The notes: generated by a model from the letters alone, not told the origin. A DNA stretch of 64,000 nucleotides from Roseicella sp. DB1501 (GCF_013112485.1 NZ_JABFHG010000012.1:1-64000); one strand, 5' to 3'; counted from the stretch's first letter, positions 1 through 10,255 are shown. Numbers and translations: made by a program.

Positions 1-171
1 CCAGGGCAGCCCAACCGCCAGCACCAGCAGCGCCGCCCCCGTCAGCCAGGGCTGCAACCGCCCCGCCAGCCGCAGGAACCGGCCAGGATTGGCAAAGCGG
101 TGCAGGCCACGCCCAGCAGGGAGAACAGCGGCCCCGGCTCGCCCCAGGGATTGTGTGTCGGCGGTTTCCAC
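1..171 (-). CDS. ccmC: Heme exporter permease CcmC, N-terminal part (runs off the window start)
   Basis: Fifty-seven codons are visible, from a GTG at 171 down to base 1, open throughout. The peptide contains LHRFANPGRFLRLAGRLQPW followed by the first hydrophobic segment; this is the hallmark start of CcmC, the inner-membrane subunit of the CcmABC heme-handling transporter in cytochrome c maturation. A purine-rich TAGGG lies just upstream of the GTG. CcmC homologues usually begin close to the LHRF motif, so the first roughly 20 residues may be untranslated and the true start could be an internal codon. The rest of the gene lies outside the window, so catalytic WWD-type features cannot be checked. 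Confidence 0.75.
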   Translation of the reverse strand, partial: METADTQSLGRAGAAVLPAGRGLHRFANPGRFLRLAGRLQPWLTGAALLVLAVGLPW

Positions 172-181
172 GACCCTACCC

Positions 182-284
182 TAGAGCGCGATCGCCTGAG
201 GTGGCATCACCGAAGGCGTATGGCACGCGATCAAACAACGACCTGGACCATGGTCCGCGACGCCGGGTGAGCGGATCATGATCC
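182..284 (+). repeat. Dispersed intergenic repeat family 1, copy 1
   Basis: About 103 bp nearly matching the elements at 3135-3240 and 27589-27692. It starts TAGAGCGCGATCGCCTGAGG, contains CACGCGATCAAACAA in the middle and ends in an imperfect inverted repeat (GGACCATGGTCCGC ... GCGGATCATGATCC). It lies in the non-coding gap between ccmC and the EVE-domain gene. There is no coding potential; it is probably a REP- or MITE-like palindromic element. Confidence 0.75.
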
Positions 285-411
285 CCTCCTGCACCGGGCA
301 GAGCCCGGGCCGGCGCCCGTGCGAACCGGCGATGCTCTAGCGCCGGACGGGCGCGGTTTGAAGCGTCCGACACGATGGTTACCCTATGTCATCATTCGTG
401 CGGGGGATCCG

Positions 412-828
412 ATGGCGCATTGGCTGGTGAAGAGCGAACCGGACGCCTTTTCCTGGGACCAGCAGGTGCAGAACGGCACCGAGCCCTGGACCGGCGTGCG
501 CAACGCGCTGGCCGCCAACAACCTGAAGGCGATGCGGCGGGGCGACCGCTGCTTCTTCTACCATTCCAACATCGGCAAGGAGATCGTCGGCATCGTCGAG
601 GTGGCGCGCGAGGCCTATCCCGACCCGACGGACGAGAGCGGGCGCTGGGTCTGCGTCGACATGCGGGCGGTCGGGCCGCTGCCGCAGCCGGTGACGCTGG
701 CCGCCATCAAGGCGGACCCGGATTTCGCCGAGCTCGCCTTGGTCCGGCAATCGCGCCTCTCCGTGATGCCGGTGAGCGATGCGCATTGGGCCAGGCTGTG
801 CAAGCTGGGCGGCTGGACGCGCAAATAG
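412..828 (+). CDS. EVE domain-containing protein
   Basis: 138 aa. The protein begins MAHWLVKSEPDAFSWDQ and has the PWTGVRNALAANNLKAMRRG and FFYHSN segments that define the EVE family (related to YTH/PUA domains, suspected to bind modified bases in RNA or DNA). The full length fits a single-domain family member. The ATG at 412 is chosen over an upstream in-frame ATG at 319 because homologues start at this motif and GGGGGATCC precedes it. It is followed 14 bp later by the GFA gene on the same strand, so the two may be cotranscribed. Substrate is unknown. Confidence 0.9.
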   Translation: MAHWLVKSEPDAFSWDQQVQNGTEPWTGVRNALAANNLKAMRRGDRCFFYHSNIGKEIVGIVEVAREAYPDPTDESGRWVCVDMRAVGPLPQPVTLAAIKADPDFAELALVRQSRLSVMPVSDAHWARLCKLGGWTRK

Positions 829-842
829 AGGGAGACGCCGCG

Positions 843-1337
843 ATGCAACTCGAAGGGTCTTGCCAGTGCGGCACGGTGCGGTTCCGGGTGGAGAGCCCGC
901 ACCCCTATCCCTATCAGCGCTGCTACTGCTCGGTCTGCCGCAAGACCCAGGGCGGGGGCGGCTATGCCATCAATCTCGGCGCGGACCATGCCAGCCTGCG
1001 CGTGACCGGCAAGCAGCACATCACGATCTACCACGCGCGGCTGAAGGACCCCGAGGACGCGCGGGCGCATCGCAGTGCGGCGGAACGGCACTTCTGCGCC
1101 CGCTGCGGCAGCGCGCTCTGGCTCTACGACGCGCGCTGGCCGGAACTCGTGCATCCCTTCGCCTCGGCCATCGACACGCCGCTGCCGGAGCCGCCGGACT
1201 CGACGCATATCATGCTGGCGTTCAAGGCACCCTGGGTGGCGGTGGAGGCCGGGCCGAAGGACCGCCGGCACGACCGCTACCCGGAGGAGAGCATCGCCGA
1301 ATGGCATGCCCGGCACGGGCTCGGCGAGGAGGCATGA
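843..1337 (+). CDS. GFA family (CENP-V / glutathione-dependent formaldehyde-activating-like) protein
   Basis: 164 aa. The N-terminus has the zinc-binding pattern CQCG (Cys7, Cys9) then CYCSVCRKTQ (Cys27-Cys32), and a later CARCGSALW supplies the remaining cysteines, so both Zn sites of the GFA fold look intact. GFA proteins add glutathione to formaldehyde or have undefined roles; most members have no shown activity. The start ATG lies 14 bp after the EVE gene. Its TGA overlaps the ATG of the Rieske gene (ATGA), pointing to translational coupling. Confidence 0.85.
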   Translation: MQLEGSCQCGTVRFRVESPHPYPYQRCYCSVCRKTQGGGGYAINLGADHASLRVTGKQHITIYHARLKDPEDARAHRSAAERHFCARCGSALWLYDARWPELVHPFASAIDTPLPEPPDSTHIMLAFKAPWVAVEAGPKDRRHDRYPEESIAEWHARHGLGEEA

Positions 1338-1726
1338 GGACGCAGGACGATATGCCGGCCGAGCCCCCGGCCGACCTCCCGGTCGATCCTGGGGCCGAGC
1401 GCATCCTCTGCCGGGTCGAGGACATCCCCGAGGGCGGCGCCAAGGGCTTCCCGGCGCCGCCGGGCGGCTTCATCGGCCTCTTCGCCCTGCGCCGGGACGG
1501 GCGGGTGCGCGTCTACGTCAATTCCTGCCCGCATGCCGGCCTGCCGCTCGAGCCGCTGCCCGACCGCTTCCTCGACCCGCGGCGGCAGGTGATCCTCTGC
1601 GCCGTGCACGGGGCGCGCTTCCGGATCGAGGACGGGATGTGCCTCTCCGGCCCCTGCATCGGCGAGGCGCTGGAGGCGGTGCCGGTGCGGATCGTCGAGG
1701 GGCAGGTGGTGGTGCCGACGGTGTAG
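1334..1726 (+). CDS. Rieske [2Fe-2S] domain protein
   Basis: 130 aa, small soluble ferredoxin-like Rieske protein. The cluster ligands are visible as Cys65-x-His67 (CPHAGLPLE) and Cys89-x2-His92 (CAVHGARF). No transmembrane helix or oxygenase catalytic domain is present, so it is likely an electron-transfer or regulatory module, not a terminal oxygenase. The ATG overlaps the stop of the GFA gene. The partner is not evident nearby. Confidence 0.85.
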   Translation: MRTQDDMPAEPPADLPVDPGAERILCRVEDIPEGGAKGFPAPPGGFIGLFALRRDGRVRVYVNSCPHAGLPLEPLPDRFLDPRRQVILCAVHGARFRIEDGMCLSGPCIGEALEAVPVRIVEGQVVVPTV

Positions 1727-1934
1727 CCGGGCCCCGGGGGCGGTGAGTGCCGCCCGGGGCGCTGACCTGCCGGGCGCGCGGCACGCAACCGGGTCGGAGC
1801 ATTCCGCGGAAGACCGGGGGCATCCCACCGGAGGAGGGCCTCCCCCGGCAGGGTCCGCGCGATCCGGCCGCGCGTGCTGCCCTCCGCCAGCTTCGCTGCG
1901 CCATGCCGCAGCCTTGGCCGGCAAGGCGCCGCGG

Positions 1935-2717
1935 TCAGTACAGGGCGGGGATGGACGCGGTCACCGAACGGCCGCTGGCTTCATCGAGGGCCCGCAAATG
2001 TGCCGCTCCGCCTCGGGACCAGGTCCGGCCGTCCCAGACGACGTCGGTGAATGTTCCGTCCGCCTTTGCGATGGTGAAGACCCCGGTCGATTTCGGGCCT
2101 GCCATCCCGTCGAGGTTCTCGACGGAGAACCTCACCGTACCGCCGGGCGTGAAGCCGGTGCCGCCGATGTGCAGCCAGGCGCCGAGCTGGTGACGCTCCA
2201 CCCGAACGGAGATCGAGAGATCGATATAGGCGCCGGTCCCCGGCTTCCAGTTGATCGACCCGCCCTCGAAATTGCTGTACCTGACCTCGACGCCGGCAAC
2301 CTGGGTCGTGAGCTCGTCCGTCATGGGGTATTTCAGGTAGGACTTCTCGGCGCCCAGGCTGAAGTATTTCGCTCGTATATCGCCATGGACCTCATGCGCG
2401 CCGAGGCTGGGTGTCCAGTATATGGAACCCTGCTGGAAATGCTGGAAATAGCCTTCGGCATCGCCCTGGAGATCCGTCGTCGGTGCGCCGAACCATGCGA
2501 AGGCGGCGAGCTTGGCGTTGATGTCTTTTTGGGCTGTCGCTCTTTCCTTGAGGTACTTCACTATGGCCGGCGTGTCGTTCAGGTCGAACCGGTCGCCAAG
2601 ATGCTGGAAGGGCTTCAGATCCATGGTCTGTAGTCCGGCCTCATCGAGGCTGATCTCGTTCCTGTTGGCGGCCGACTGGATCGCGTCTTTGACCCTGGCT
2701 GCAAAGGTTCCAGACAT
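1935..2717 (-). CDS. LGFP-repeat protein
   Basis: 260 aa when started at the ATG at 2717, which has a strong GGGGAGAAACC leader. The middle contains LGFP-type repeats (QQGSIYWTPSLGAHEVHGDI, then FEGGSINWKPGTGAY with KYPMTDE between), a motif thought to bind carbohydrate or cell-wall polymers. The C-terminal 80 residues look like a beta-rich domain (HIGGTGFTPGGTVRF). No signal peptide is seen from this start; the frame remains open upstream to 2816, but that extension has no better ribosome site. Flanks are non-coding on both sides. LGFP repeats are more common in actinobacteria, so horizontal transfer is possible. Confidence 0.75.
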   Translation of the reverse strand: MSGTFAARVKDAIQSAANRNEISLDEAGLQTMDLKPFQHLGDRFDLNDTPAIVKYLKERATAQKDINAKLAAFAWFGAPTTDLQGDAEGYFQHFQQGSIYWTPSLGAHEVHGDIRAKYFSLGAEKSYLKYPMTDELTTQVAGVEVRYSNFEGGSINWKPGTGAYIDLSISVRVERHQLGAWLHIGGTGFTPGGTVRFSVENLDGMAGPKSTGVFTIAKADGTFTDVVWDGRTWSRGGAAHLRALDEASGRSVTASIPALY

Positions 2718-3059
2718 TGGTTTCTCCCCATCGACATAAAATGCAGTGTCGTTCCATCGATTGACGATTGCGCCCTTTCCGATGGTGGAATGGGCCGGCG
2801 CAGGATCGACCTGCAAGCTTCTACTTGACGACGGAAATCGATTCTGTGGGGTTGGTCACTCCGCGCCGGACCGGCGCGGCTCGCGCCGAGGTCCGGGGGG
2901 CTTCATTGCCGCCGCCGGTTCGCCTTTCCTGCCCCGGACTCGCCACCGTCCTCCCGCCATGGCCCTGAGACGGCCCGGGGGCTGGGCAAGGGCCGGGGCC
3001 AACCTTCCTCCTGCATTCGGGCACGATGCCGCGCTGGGCGCGCCCGCAAGGAGGCAAAC
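2718..3059. other. Intergenic region upstream of the LGFP gene
   Basis: 342 bp with no supported gene. The minus-strand half should hold the promoter of the LGFP-repeat gene. The plus-strand end carries AAGGAGGCAAAC, the ribosome site of the split secreted-protein gene at 3060. Short frames on the minus strand (2821-3068) have no recognisable product. Confidence 0.5.
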
Positions 3060-3420
3060 ATGCAGCACTCCGCCCGCATTCGCCGCAGCCTGCTCGCCGT
3101 CGGTTTGATCGTCCTGGCCGGCCCGGCCCTCGCCTAGAGCGTGACCGCTTGAGGTGGACTCACCGGAAGGCGTGCATCACGCGATCAAACAACGGCCTGG
3201 ACCATGATCCGCGACCCTGTGTGAGCGGATCGTGGTCCAGGGCGGCGGCCAACTCGCCACGCCGGCGCCCATGGCCCAGACCCCGGTTCCGGCCCCGGGC
3301 CTGCCGCAGTCGCCCGTGCCGCAAGCCGCCGCAAAGCCGGCCCTGGCGGCCCGGCCGCCGCCGGGGCTGCTTCGGAGGCCGGATTACCTTAGATTGACCA
3401 ACCCCTCTTGGTCGGATTGA
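3060..3420 (+). pseudogene. Short secreted proline-rich protein gene, apparently split by a repeat element
   Basis: An ATG at 3060 with a near-perfect Shine-Dalgarno (AAGGAGGCAAAC) encodes a 25-residue signal peptide ending GLIVLAGPALA. A TAG at 3135-3137 follows immediately, and this TAG is the first triplet of repeat family 1. If bases 3135-3240 (106 bp) are removed, the signal peptide joins in frame to a proline/alanine-rich stretch (GGGQLATPAPMAQTPVPAPG) that runs to TGA at 3418-3420. I infer that the element landed at the signal-peptidase junction and inactivated the gene. The downstream part is low complexity, so its coding status is not certain. Confidence 0.5.
3135..3240 (+). repeat. 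Dispersed intergenic repeat family 1, copy 2
   Basis: About 106 bp, starting TAGAGCGTGACCGCTTGAGG. The right half is a hairpin with 16-base arms, CTGGACCATGATCCGC (3197-3212) and GCGGATCGTGGTCCAG (3225-3240), pairing at 15 of 16 positions. It shares the central CACGCGATCAAACAA block with copies 1 and 3. It sits directly after the signal-peptide codons of the secreted-protein gene. Confidence 0.8.
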
Positions 3421-3486
3421 CGCAGCGCAAGGCGCGAGGCCCTATCTCCCGTCAGTCGAGACGTCGACATCAAGGGGAGGCTACGC

Positions 3487-5418
<1,932 letters not shown>

Positions 5419-5532
5419 TTCCCGGCATGCGACGTTCCGACCTGCGGCCCGCGGGGCCGAGCGCCCGAACGGGCGCCGCCACCGGTGTGGCGGAGCCAAG
5501 GGTTGCGGCGCAAACCGCCCGGCGTTTGAGGG

Positions 5533-5555
5533 GCAGGAAGGTGCAACCTTCCTGC
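5533..5555. terminator. Hairpin between convergent acsA and the acyl-CoA ligase
   Basis: GCAGGAAGG and CCTTCCTGC pair over 9 bp with a 5-base loop (TGCAA). No U-tract follows, so termination is inferred from position between two convergent genes. Confidence 0.4.
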
Positions 5556-5578
5556 GCTCGGCATGAGGCCGGCGCGCC

Positions 5579-5607
5579 GTCGCCCATGGGTATTCCCCAT
5601 GGGCGAC
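5579..5607. terminator. Perfect 12-bp hairpin between convergent acsA and the acyl-CoA ligase
   Basis: GTCGCCCATGGG and CCCATGGGCGAC pair perfectly across the loop TATTC. It stands 12 bp before the stop of the minus-strand ligase gene and can fold on both strands, so it may act as a bidirectional terminator. No T-run is present. Confidence 0.45.
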
Positions 5608-5619
5608 CGGTCCGTCCCG

Positions 5620-7074
5620 CTACCCCTCCCGCGCCAGCACCCGCAGCGCCTCGAGCTGCACCTTGCCGAGCGCCGTCCGCGGCAGCGCCCCGACCGTCAC
5701 CACCGCCCGTGGATGCTTGAAGCGGGCGAGCTGCCCCTCGAAATGCCGCAGCACCGCGCCGGCCTCGAAGCCCGGGCCGGGCACCACGACCGCGACCGGC
5801 ACCTCGCCCCAACGTGGGTCCGGCCGGCCGCAGATCGCGCCTTCCCGCACCCCGGGCGCCGTGCGCAGCACCCGCTCCAGCTCGGCCGGGTAGATGTTCT
5901 CGCCGCCCGAGATGATGACGTGCTTCAGCCGGTCGGTGAACCAGTAGCGCCCCTCGGCATCCCGGAGGCCGACATCACCCGACGCGAACCAGCCCTCGCG
6001 GAACGCCTCCCGCGTCGCCTCCGGCGCGCCCCAGTAGCCGCGCGCGAGATGCGGGCCGCGCAGCTGGATCTCGCCCGGCATGCCGGGCGGCGCCTCCCGG
6101 CCCGAAGCATCCACCACCCGTGCCTCCCCGTGCAGCGCCGGCAGGCCGATGCTGCCCGGCGCGGCGAGGGCGGCGGCGCGGCTCTGGCAAATGGCGATGG
6201 GGCAGGTCTCGGTCGCGCCATAGACCTGCTGCACCGGGATGCCGCGGGCATGGAAGGCCTCGATCAGCGGCAGCGGCACGTCCGAGGAGCCGGCGCCGAC
6301 GGCGCGCAGCGAGGCGAGGTCGGCCGCGGCCCAGCCGGGATGCGCGATCAGCGCCTGCATCACCGCCGGCACCAGCAGCGTCAGGCTCGGCCGCTCCGCC
6401 GCGACGGCGCCGAAGAAGGCCTCCGGCTCGAAGCGCGGCAGCAGCACCACCTCGGCGCCCGCGAGCAGCGCCGGCGTGGTCTGGATGTTGAGCCCGCCGA
6501 CATGGAACATCGGCAGCACCGTCAGCACCCGGTCGGCGGCGGTGAGGCCGAAGCAGTGCTGCGCGTTCAGCGCGTTGAAGAGCAGGGCGCGCTGGTCGAG
6601 GATCGCGCCCTTCGGCCGGCCGGTGGTGCCGGAGGTATAGACCAGCAGCACCGGGTACTCGGCGCCGCCCAGGGCCGGCGGCGCCGCGGCGGCGGGCGCC
6701 GCCTCGGCCTCCAGCAGCCGGCAGCCCGGCGGCAGGGCGGCGGTGGCCGCTGCCGCCATCGCCTGCGTCGCCAGCAGCAGCCGGGCGCCGCTGTCCTCGA
6801 GGATGAAGCGCAGCTCCGGCGCCGCCAGGCGCCAGTTCAGCGGCACCTGCAGGGCGCCGAGCCGGGCGCAGGCGAAGAGCAGCACGAGCTGCGCCGGATG
6901 GTTCTCGCCGAGGAAGGCGACGCGCTCGCCGGGGCCGATGCCCTCGGCGGCCAGCAGCGCCGCCATGGCCGCGATCCGCGCCTGCAGCGCCGCATAGGTG
7001 ATGCGCTCGTCCAGGCTGCGCAGCGCGACGGCATCTGGCGCATGTGCGGCATGGCCCTCGATCCAGAGGCGCAT
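5620..7074 (-). CDS. Class I adenylate-forming acyl-CoA ligase
   Basis: 484 aa. The P-loop YTSGTTGRPKG starts at about residue 146, GATETCP is the A5-type motif, and LPRTALGKVQ near the C-terminus holds the catalytic lysine (Lys471). This is the layout of short AMP-dependent carboxylate-CoA ligases of the FadD/MenE/aryl-CoA group; substrate cannot be read from sequence. It is the last gene of a minus-strand operon after the NicX-like enzyme, hydrolase and acyl-CoA dehydrogenase, 9 bp beyond the dehydrogenase stop. The context suggests that it activates a ring- or side-chain-derived acid for the dehydrogenase. Confidence 0.88.
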   Translation of the reverse strand: MRLWIEGHAAHAPDAVALRSLDERITYAALQARIAAMAALLAAEGIGPGERVAFLGENHPAQLVLLFACARLGALQVPLNWRLAAPELRFILEDSGARLLLATQAMAAAATAALPPGCRLLEAEAAPAAAAPPALGGAEYPVLLVYTSGTTGRPKGAILDQRALLFNALNAQHCFGLTAADRVLTVLPMFHVGGLNIQTTPALLAGAEVVLLPRFEPEAFFGAVAAERPSLTLLVPAVMQALIAHPGWAAADLASLRAVGAGSSDVPLPLIEAFHARGIPVQQVYGATETCPIAICQSRAAALAAPGSIGLPALHGEARVVDASGREAPPGMPGEIQLRGPHLARGYWGAPEATREAFREGWFASGDVGLRDAEGRYWFTDRLKHVIISGGENIYPAELERVLRTAPGVREGAICGRPDPRWGEVPVAVVVPGPGFEAGAVLRHFEGQLARFKHPRAVVTVGALPRTALGKVQLEALRVLAREG

Positions 7075-7083
7075 CAGGCAGCC

Positions 7084-8346
7084 TTAATCATCCGTCTCGC
7101 CCTTCTCGTAGAGCGCCTCGCGGCCGATGCGGTCGATGCAGAGCTCGGCGGTCCAGGGCAGCATGAGGGAGCCGCAGCGGGCATCGCGGTAGATCCGTTC
7201 CAGCGGCAGCGATTTCAGCATCGCCTGGCCGCCGCAGGTGCGCACCGCCTTGGCCGCCAGCGCCGCGGCATTCTCCATCACCGCATGTTGCGCCGCCCAG
7301 GCGCGCAGCACGCTTTCCTTGCCCGGATCGGCCCGCGCCTCGCTCACCGCCTGGAACCAGAGCGCCTTGGTCTGCTCCAGCATCACCCGCATCTCGGCGA
7401 CGGCGACCTGCTTCGTCGGGTACATGCGCCGCTTCACCGGCGGCATGCCCCCTCCTCCCATATTGGGCCATTCGCCGCGCAGGTATTTGACGGTGAAGTC
7501 GTAGGCCGCCTGGGCGAGGCCCATATAAGTGGGCGAGAGGGTCATGAACATGTGCGGCCAGCGGCTCGCCGCCTGGAAGTAGAGGCCCGGCGGCATCAGC
7601 GCCGCATCCTCCTCGACGAAGACATCCTGGAACAGCAGGTTGCGCGAGACGGTGCCGCGCATCCCGAGCGGATCCCAGTCGCCCTCCACGGTGACGCCCG
7701 GCGCATCCCTCGGGATGGCGAGGTAGAGCGTGTCGCGGCGCGACAGCCTGTCCTCGCCCTCCCTCACCTCGGTGCAGAGGATGCCGTAATAGTCGGCATG
7801 GCCGGCGAGACTGGCGAAAATCTTCCGGCCGCTGACCAGGAAGCCGCCCGGCACGCGCCGCGCCGTGGTGCCGAAGGCGGTGCCGCCGGCCGCCGCCGCG
7901 CCGCCCTCGGAGAAGGGCTGCGCATAGACCGCGCCGTCGCGCAGAATGCGCGCGTAATGGGCGGCGCGGCGGCGGCGATGCTCCGCCCGCACCTCCGGCG
8001 CCATCTCCAGATCCTCGGTCAGCGCGCCGGTCCAGAGCGTGCTGCAGACATGCATGTTCCAGGTGAGCGCCGTGGCGCCGCAATAACGGCCCATCTCGGC
8101 CGCGGCGAGGCAATAGGCGCGGAAGCCGGCGCCGAGCCCGCCTTCGGCCTCCGGGATGCAGATGCCGAGCAGCCCGTTGGCGTGCATGTCGCGGTAATTC
8201 TCGGTCGGGAAGCTCGCCTCCCGGTCCCAGCGCGCCGCGCGCGGCGCCAGCACCGCCTGGCCGAATTCCCGCGCCCGCGCCGCCAGCGCCGCCTCCGCCG
8301 GGCTCAGGCGGAAGGCGGCGGGGTCGAAGATCGGCGCGTCGCTCAT
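7084..8346 (-). CDS. Acyl-CoA dehydrogenase family protein
   Basis: 420 aa flavoprotein of the acyl-CoA dehydrogenase superfamily. N-terminal helices (AAFRLSPAEAALAARAREFG), a middle beta domain (DWDPLGMRGTVSRNLLFQDV) and a C-terminal helical domain are all recognisable; Glu401 in PWTAELCIDRIGRE is at the catalytic-base position. A glycine-rich insert (GEWPNMGGGGMPPVKRR) is unusual. It could oxidise an acyl-CoA or, as in related DszC/HpaA-type members, act as a flavin-dependent monooxygenase. The start overlaps the preceding hydrolase stop by 4 bp, indicating coupling. Confidence 0.85.
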   Translation of the reverse strand: MSDAPIFDPAAFRLSPAEAALAARAREFGQAVLAPRAARWDREASFPTENYRDMHANGLLGICIPEAEGGLGAGFRAYCLAAAEMGRYCGATALTWNMHVCSTLWTGALTEDLEMAPEVRAEHRRRRAAHYARILRDGAVYAQPFSEGGAAAAGGTAFGTTARRVPGGFLVSGRKIFASLAGHADYYGILCTEVREGEDRLSRRDTLYLAIPRDAPGVTVEGDWDPLGMRGTVSRNLLFQDVFVEEDAALMPPGLYFQAASRWPHMFMTLSPTYMGLAQAAYDFTVKYLRGEWPNMGGGGMPPVKRRMYPTKQVAVAEMRVMLEQTKALWFQAVSEARADPGKESVLRAWAAQHAVMENAAALAAKAVRTCGGQAMLKSLPLERIYRDARCGSLMLPWTAELCIDRIGREALYEKGETDD

Positions 8347-9077
8347 GCCGGCGGCAGGTCGCGGAGGAAGCCGCGCACCGCCGCGGCGAACCCCTCCGGA
8401 TCCTCGAGATGGCCGAGATGGCCGCAGCCGGGCAGCACCGCCAGCCGCGCATCGGGGATCGCGGCCTGCATCCGCGCCATGGTCTTCGGCGGCGCCAGCG
8501 GGTCGGCCTCGCCGGCGATCAGCAGCACCGGCATGGCGAGCTGCGGCAGATCGTCGCGCCGGTTGAAGGTGGTGAGGCAGCGGACCGTCGCGCGATAGGC
8601 CGCCTCCGGCACCGCCGCCATGGCGGCCACCGCCTCCCGCACCCGCGCCGCCGGGGTGCCGGGGCGGAACATGGGCAGGATGCTCTCCGCGGCGAGCCGC
8701 GCCATGTCCTGCCCGGCATCGAGTGGCGCCAGGCGCTCGGCGAGGAAGGCCTCGGCGAAGGTCGGGTCCTTGCCGCCGAAGGCCGGGGTGGTGGCGTAGA
8801 GCACGAGGCCGCGGATGCGCTCCGGAAAGCGGAGCGCGAAATCGAGCGCCAGCATGCCGCCGATGGAATGGCCGAGCAGGTCGGTGCGGGCGATGCCCTC
8901 GCGGTCCAGCCGGGCGGCCAGCGCCGCCGAGAGGCTGGCGAAGCTGGTCTCGGGCAGGGGCTTGCTGCCGCCATAGCCGGGCAGCGGCCAGTCGAGGAGG
9001 CGGGCCTCGGGCTGGGCAAGGGCCAGTCCGCTCCAGCTCGCGCCGCCGATGCCGTGCAGCAGTGTCAGGGTGCTCAT
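8343..9077 (-). CDS. Alpha/beta hydrolase (NicD / enol-lactonase-like)
   Basis: 244 aa. The nucleophile elbow GHSIGG places Ser71, GEADPL gives Asp192, and GCGHLGHLED gives His220 or His223, so the catalytic triad is complete. LLHGIGG near the N-terminus forms the oxyanion hole. Close types are 3-oxoadipate enol-lactonase and N-formylmaleamate deformylase (NicD). The neighbour upstream in the operon is NicX-like and the divergent gene is MarR-type, as in nicotinate clusters, which favours a deformylase-like role; this is inference. The start overlaps the NicX-like stop by 4 bp. Confidence 0.85.
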   Translation of the reverse strand: MSTLTLLHGIGGASWSGLALAQPEARLLDWPLPGYGGSKPLPETSFASLSAALAARLDREGIARTDLLGHSIGGMLALDFALRFPERIRGLVLYATTPAFGGKDPTFAEAFLAERLAPLDAGQDMARLAAESILPMFRPGTPAARVREAVAAMAAVPEAAYRATVRCLTTFNRRDDLPQLAMPVLLIAGEADPLAPPKTMARMQAAIPDARLAVLPGCGHLGHLEDPEGFAAAVRGFLRDLPPA

Positions 9078-10111
9078 GCGACCAGCCTTCCCTCGATCAC
9101 CACCGGCTCGCCATCGAGCGCGATGGTGCAGTTGCGCACCGGGATGTCGAAATGGCCCTCGGTGTAGCGCCCGGCGAATTCGTTGGCGCCGGTCGAGAAC
9201 AGGAAATTGCCGGCGAAGGCCCGCATCTCCGTGCCATTGGTGTCGCGGCGGTCATACATGGCCAGCGCCTCGTAGCGCGCGCGAGGGTTGAGGCCCCAGC
9301 CGACATGCGAGACGGCATAGGCGGCGTGGTCGTCCCATGCGGCGAGATAGCGGCGCATCAGCTCGGCATCCGTTCCCTCGCCCTCGATCGCAACGATGTG
9401 GTCGTCCCGCAGCGTCAGCCGTACCGGCCGTTCCAGGTAGCGCTTGAAGGTGAGGTTGGCATCGCCGGCATCGAGGACGAGCACGCCCTCGACGCTGCCG
9501 GCCCGCGGGAAGGACACGACCACGCCGCCCGGCCAGTGGGCGACCGTGCCGGGGCGGTCGGTCCAGCCCCAGACGCCGGCCGTCATTGCGCCCTCCATCG
9601 AAATCGTGAGATCGGTACCCGCTGCCGAGACGACTGTCATGCGTTTCGATCTGCGGGCGTGCTTCACGGCGGCCTTCACCGGCGCCTCGTCCTCCGGGCG
9701 CGGCACCAGCCGGGCGAGGGCCTCGGGATGCTCGTTCGAGACCATGAGGACCCGGCTGCCGGCGCGGAGGATCTCCCCGAGCTCGGGCGCATGCAGCAGG
9801 CCCTCAAGCGTGAGGTCGAGGATGAGAGGCGAGGATTTCAGCGCCGCGAGCGCCGCCGAATGGCCCTGCAACGCCCTTGAGGCGCCAGTCGAGCGCACCG
9901 GCACGGGGGCCGTCTGGGGCGGGCTCGGCATCACGACCTGGAAGGGCCGGCAGCCGAGTCGCTGCGCCGCCAGATCCGCCAGGGCGATGTTCAAGGAACG
10001 CGACTGGCTCTCGGAAAGGAGACAGACCGGCAGCCCCGGCTCGGCGCGGCAGAGCCGCAGCACGGTCTCGAAGGCCTCGATCCAGGAGGCCTCCAACTGG
10101 TCGCTCGGCAT
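9074..10111 (-). CDS. 2,5-dihydroxypyridine 5,6-dioxygenase-like (NicX family) metalloenzyme
   Basis: 345 aa from the ATG at 10111, which has an AGGGA leader; an in-frame extension to 10210 lacks support. NicX is an Fe(II) ring-cleaving dioxygenase of an aminopeptidase-T-like fold using two His and one Asp. Here SHVGWGLNPRAR supplies His269 and GHFDIPVRN supplies His320 and Asp322, with spacing close to that described for the Pseudomonas enzyme. WPGGVVVSFP and the NFLFSTGAN segments are also family features. First gene of the minus-strand operon, divergent from a MarR regulator. Some family members are annotated as leucyl aminopeptidases, so the substrate is not settled. Confidence 0.75.
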   Translation of the reverse strand: MPSDQLEASWIEAFETVLRLCRAEPGLPVCLLSESQSRSLNIALADLAAQRLGCRPFQVVMPSPPQTAPVPVRSTGASRALQGHSAALAALKSSPLILDLTLEGLLHAPELGEILRAGSRVLMVSNEHPEALARLVPRPEDEAPVKAAVKHARRSKRMTVVSAAGTDLTISMEGAMTAGVWGWTDRPGTVAHWPGGVVVSFPRAGSVEGVLVLDAGDANLTFKRYLERPVRLTLRDDHIVAIEGEGTDAELMRRYLAAWDDHAAYAVSHVGWGLNPRARYEALAMYDRRDTNGTEMRAFAGNFLFSTGANEFAGRYTEGHFDIPVRNCTIALDGEPVVIEGRLVA

Positions 10112-10171
10112 CGATGCTTCCCTGTTTACCATAATATGCGTGAATCGGAGTACCATGAAAATGCATTCATC

Positions 10172-10195
10172 GCCTGCACGTATTATTTTGCAGGC
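10172..10195. promoter_or_regulatory. Putative operator in the nicX-like / marR divergent promoter
   Basis: GCCTGCA and TGCAGGC form a perfect 7-bp inverted repeat with a 10-bp AT-rich spacer. It lies in the unusually AT-rich 144-bp gap between the divergent starts at 10111 and 10256. A second near-palindrome centred on ATGCAT is at 10155-10170. MarR proteins usually bind such sites in their own divergent promoters; binding here is inferred. Confidence 0.4.
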
Positions 10196-10255
10196 ATCTA
10201 TGGTTGGCATAGCGTATCATATCGGCAATGGCTCTTTTTTTGGACCGTGATCGAT

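Noticed and set aside
5563-8598. 1011-codon open frame on the plus strand
   Set aside because: It is antisense to the acyl-CoA ligase and dehydrogenase genes; composition is Arg/His/Gln-rich with no domain, a typical shadow in high-GC DNA.
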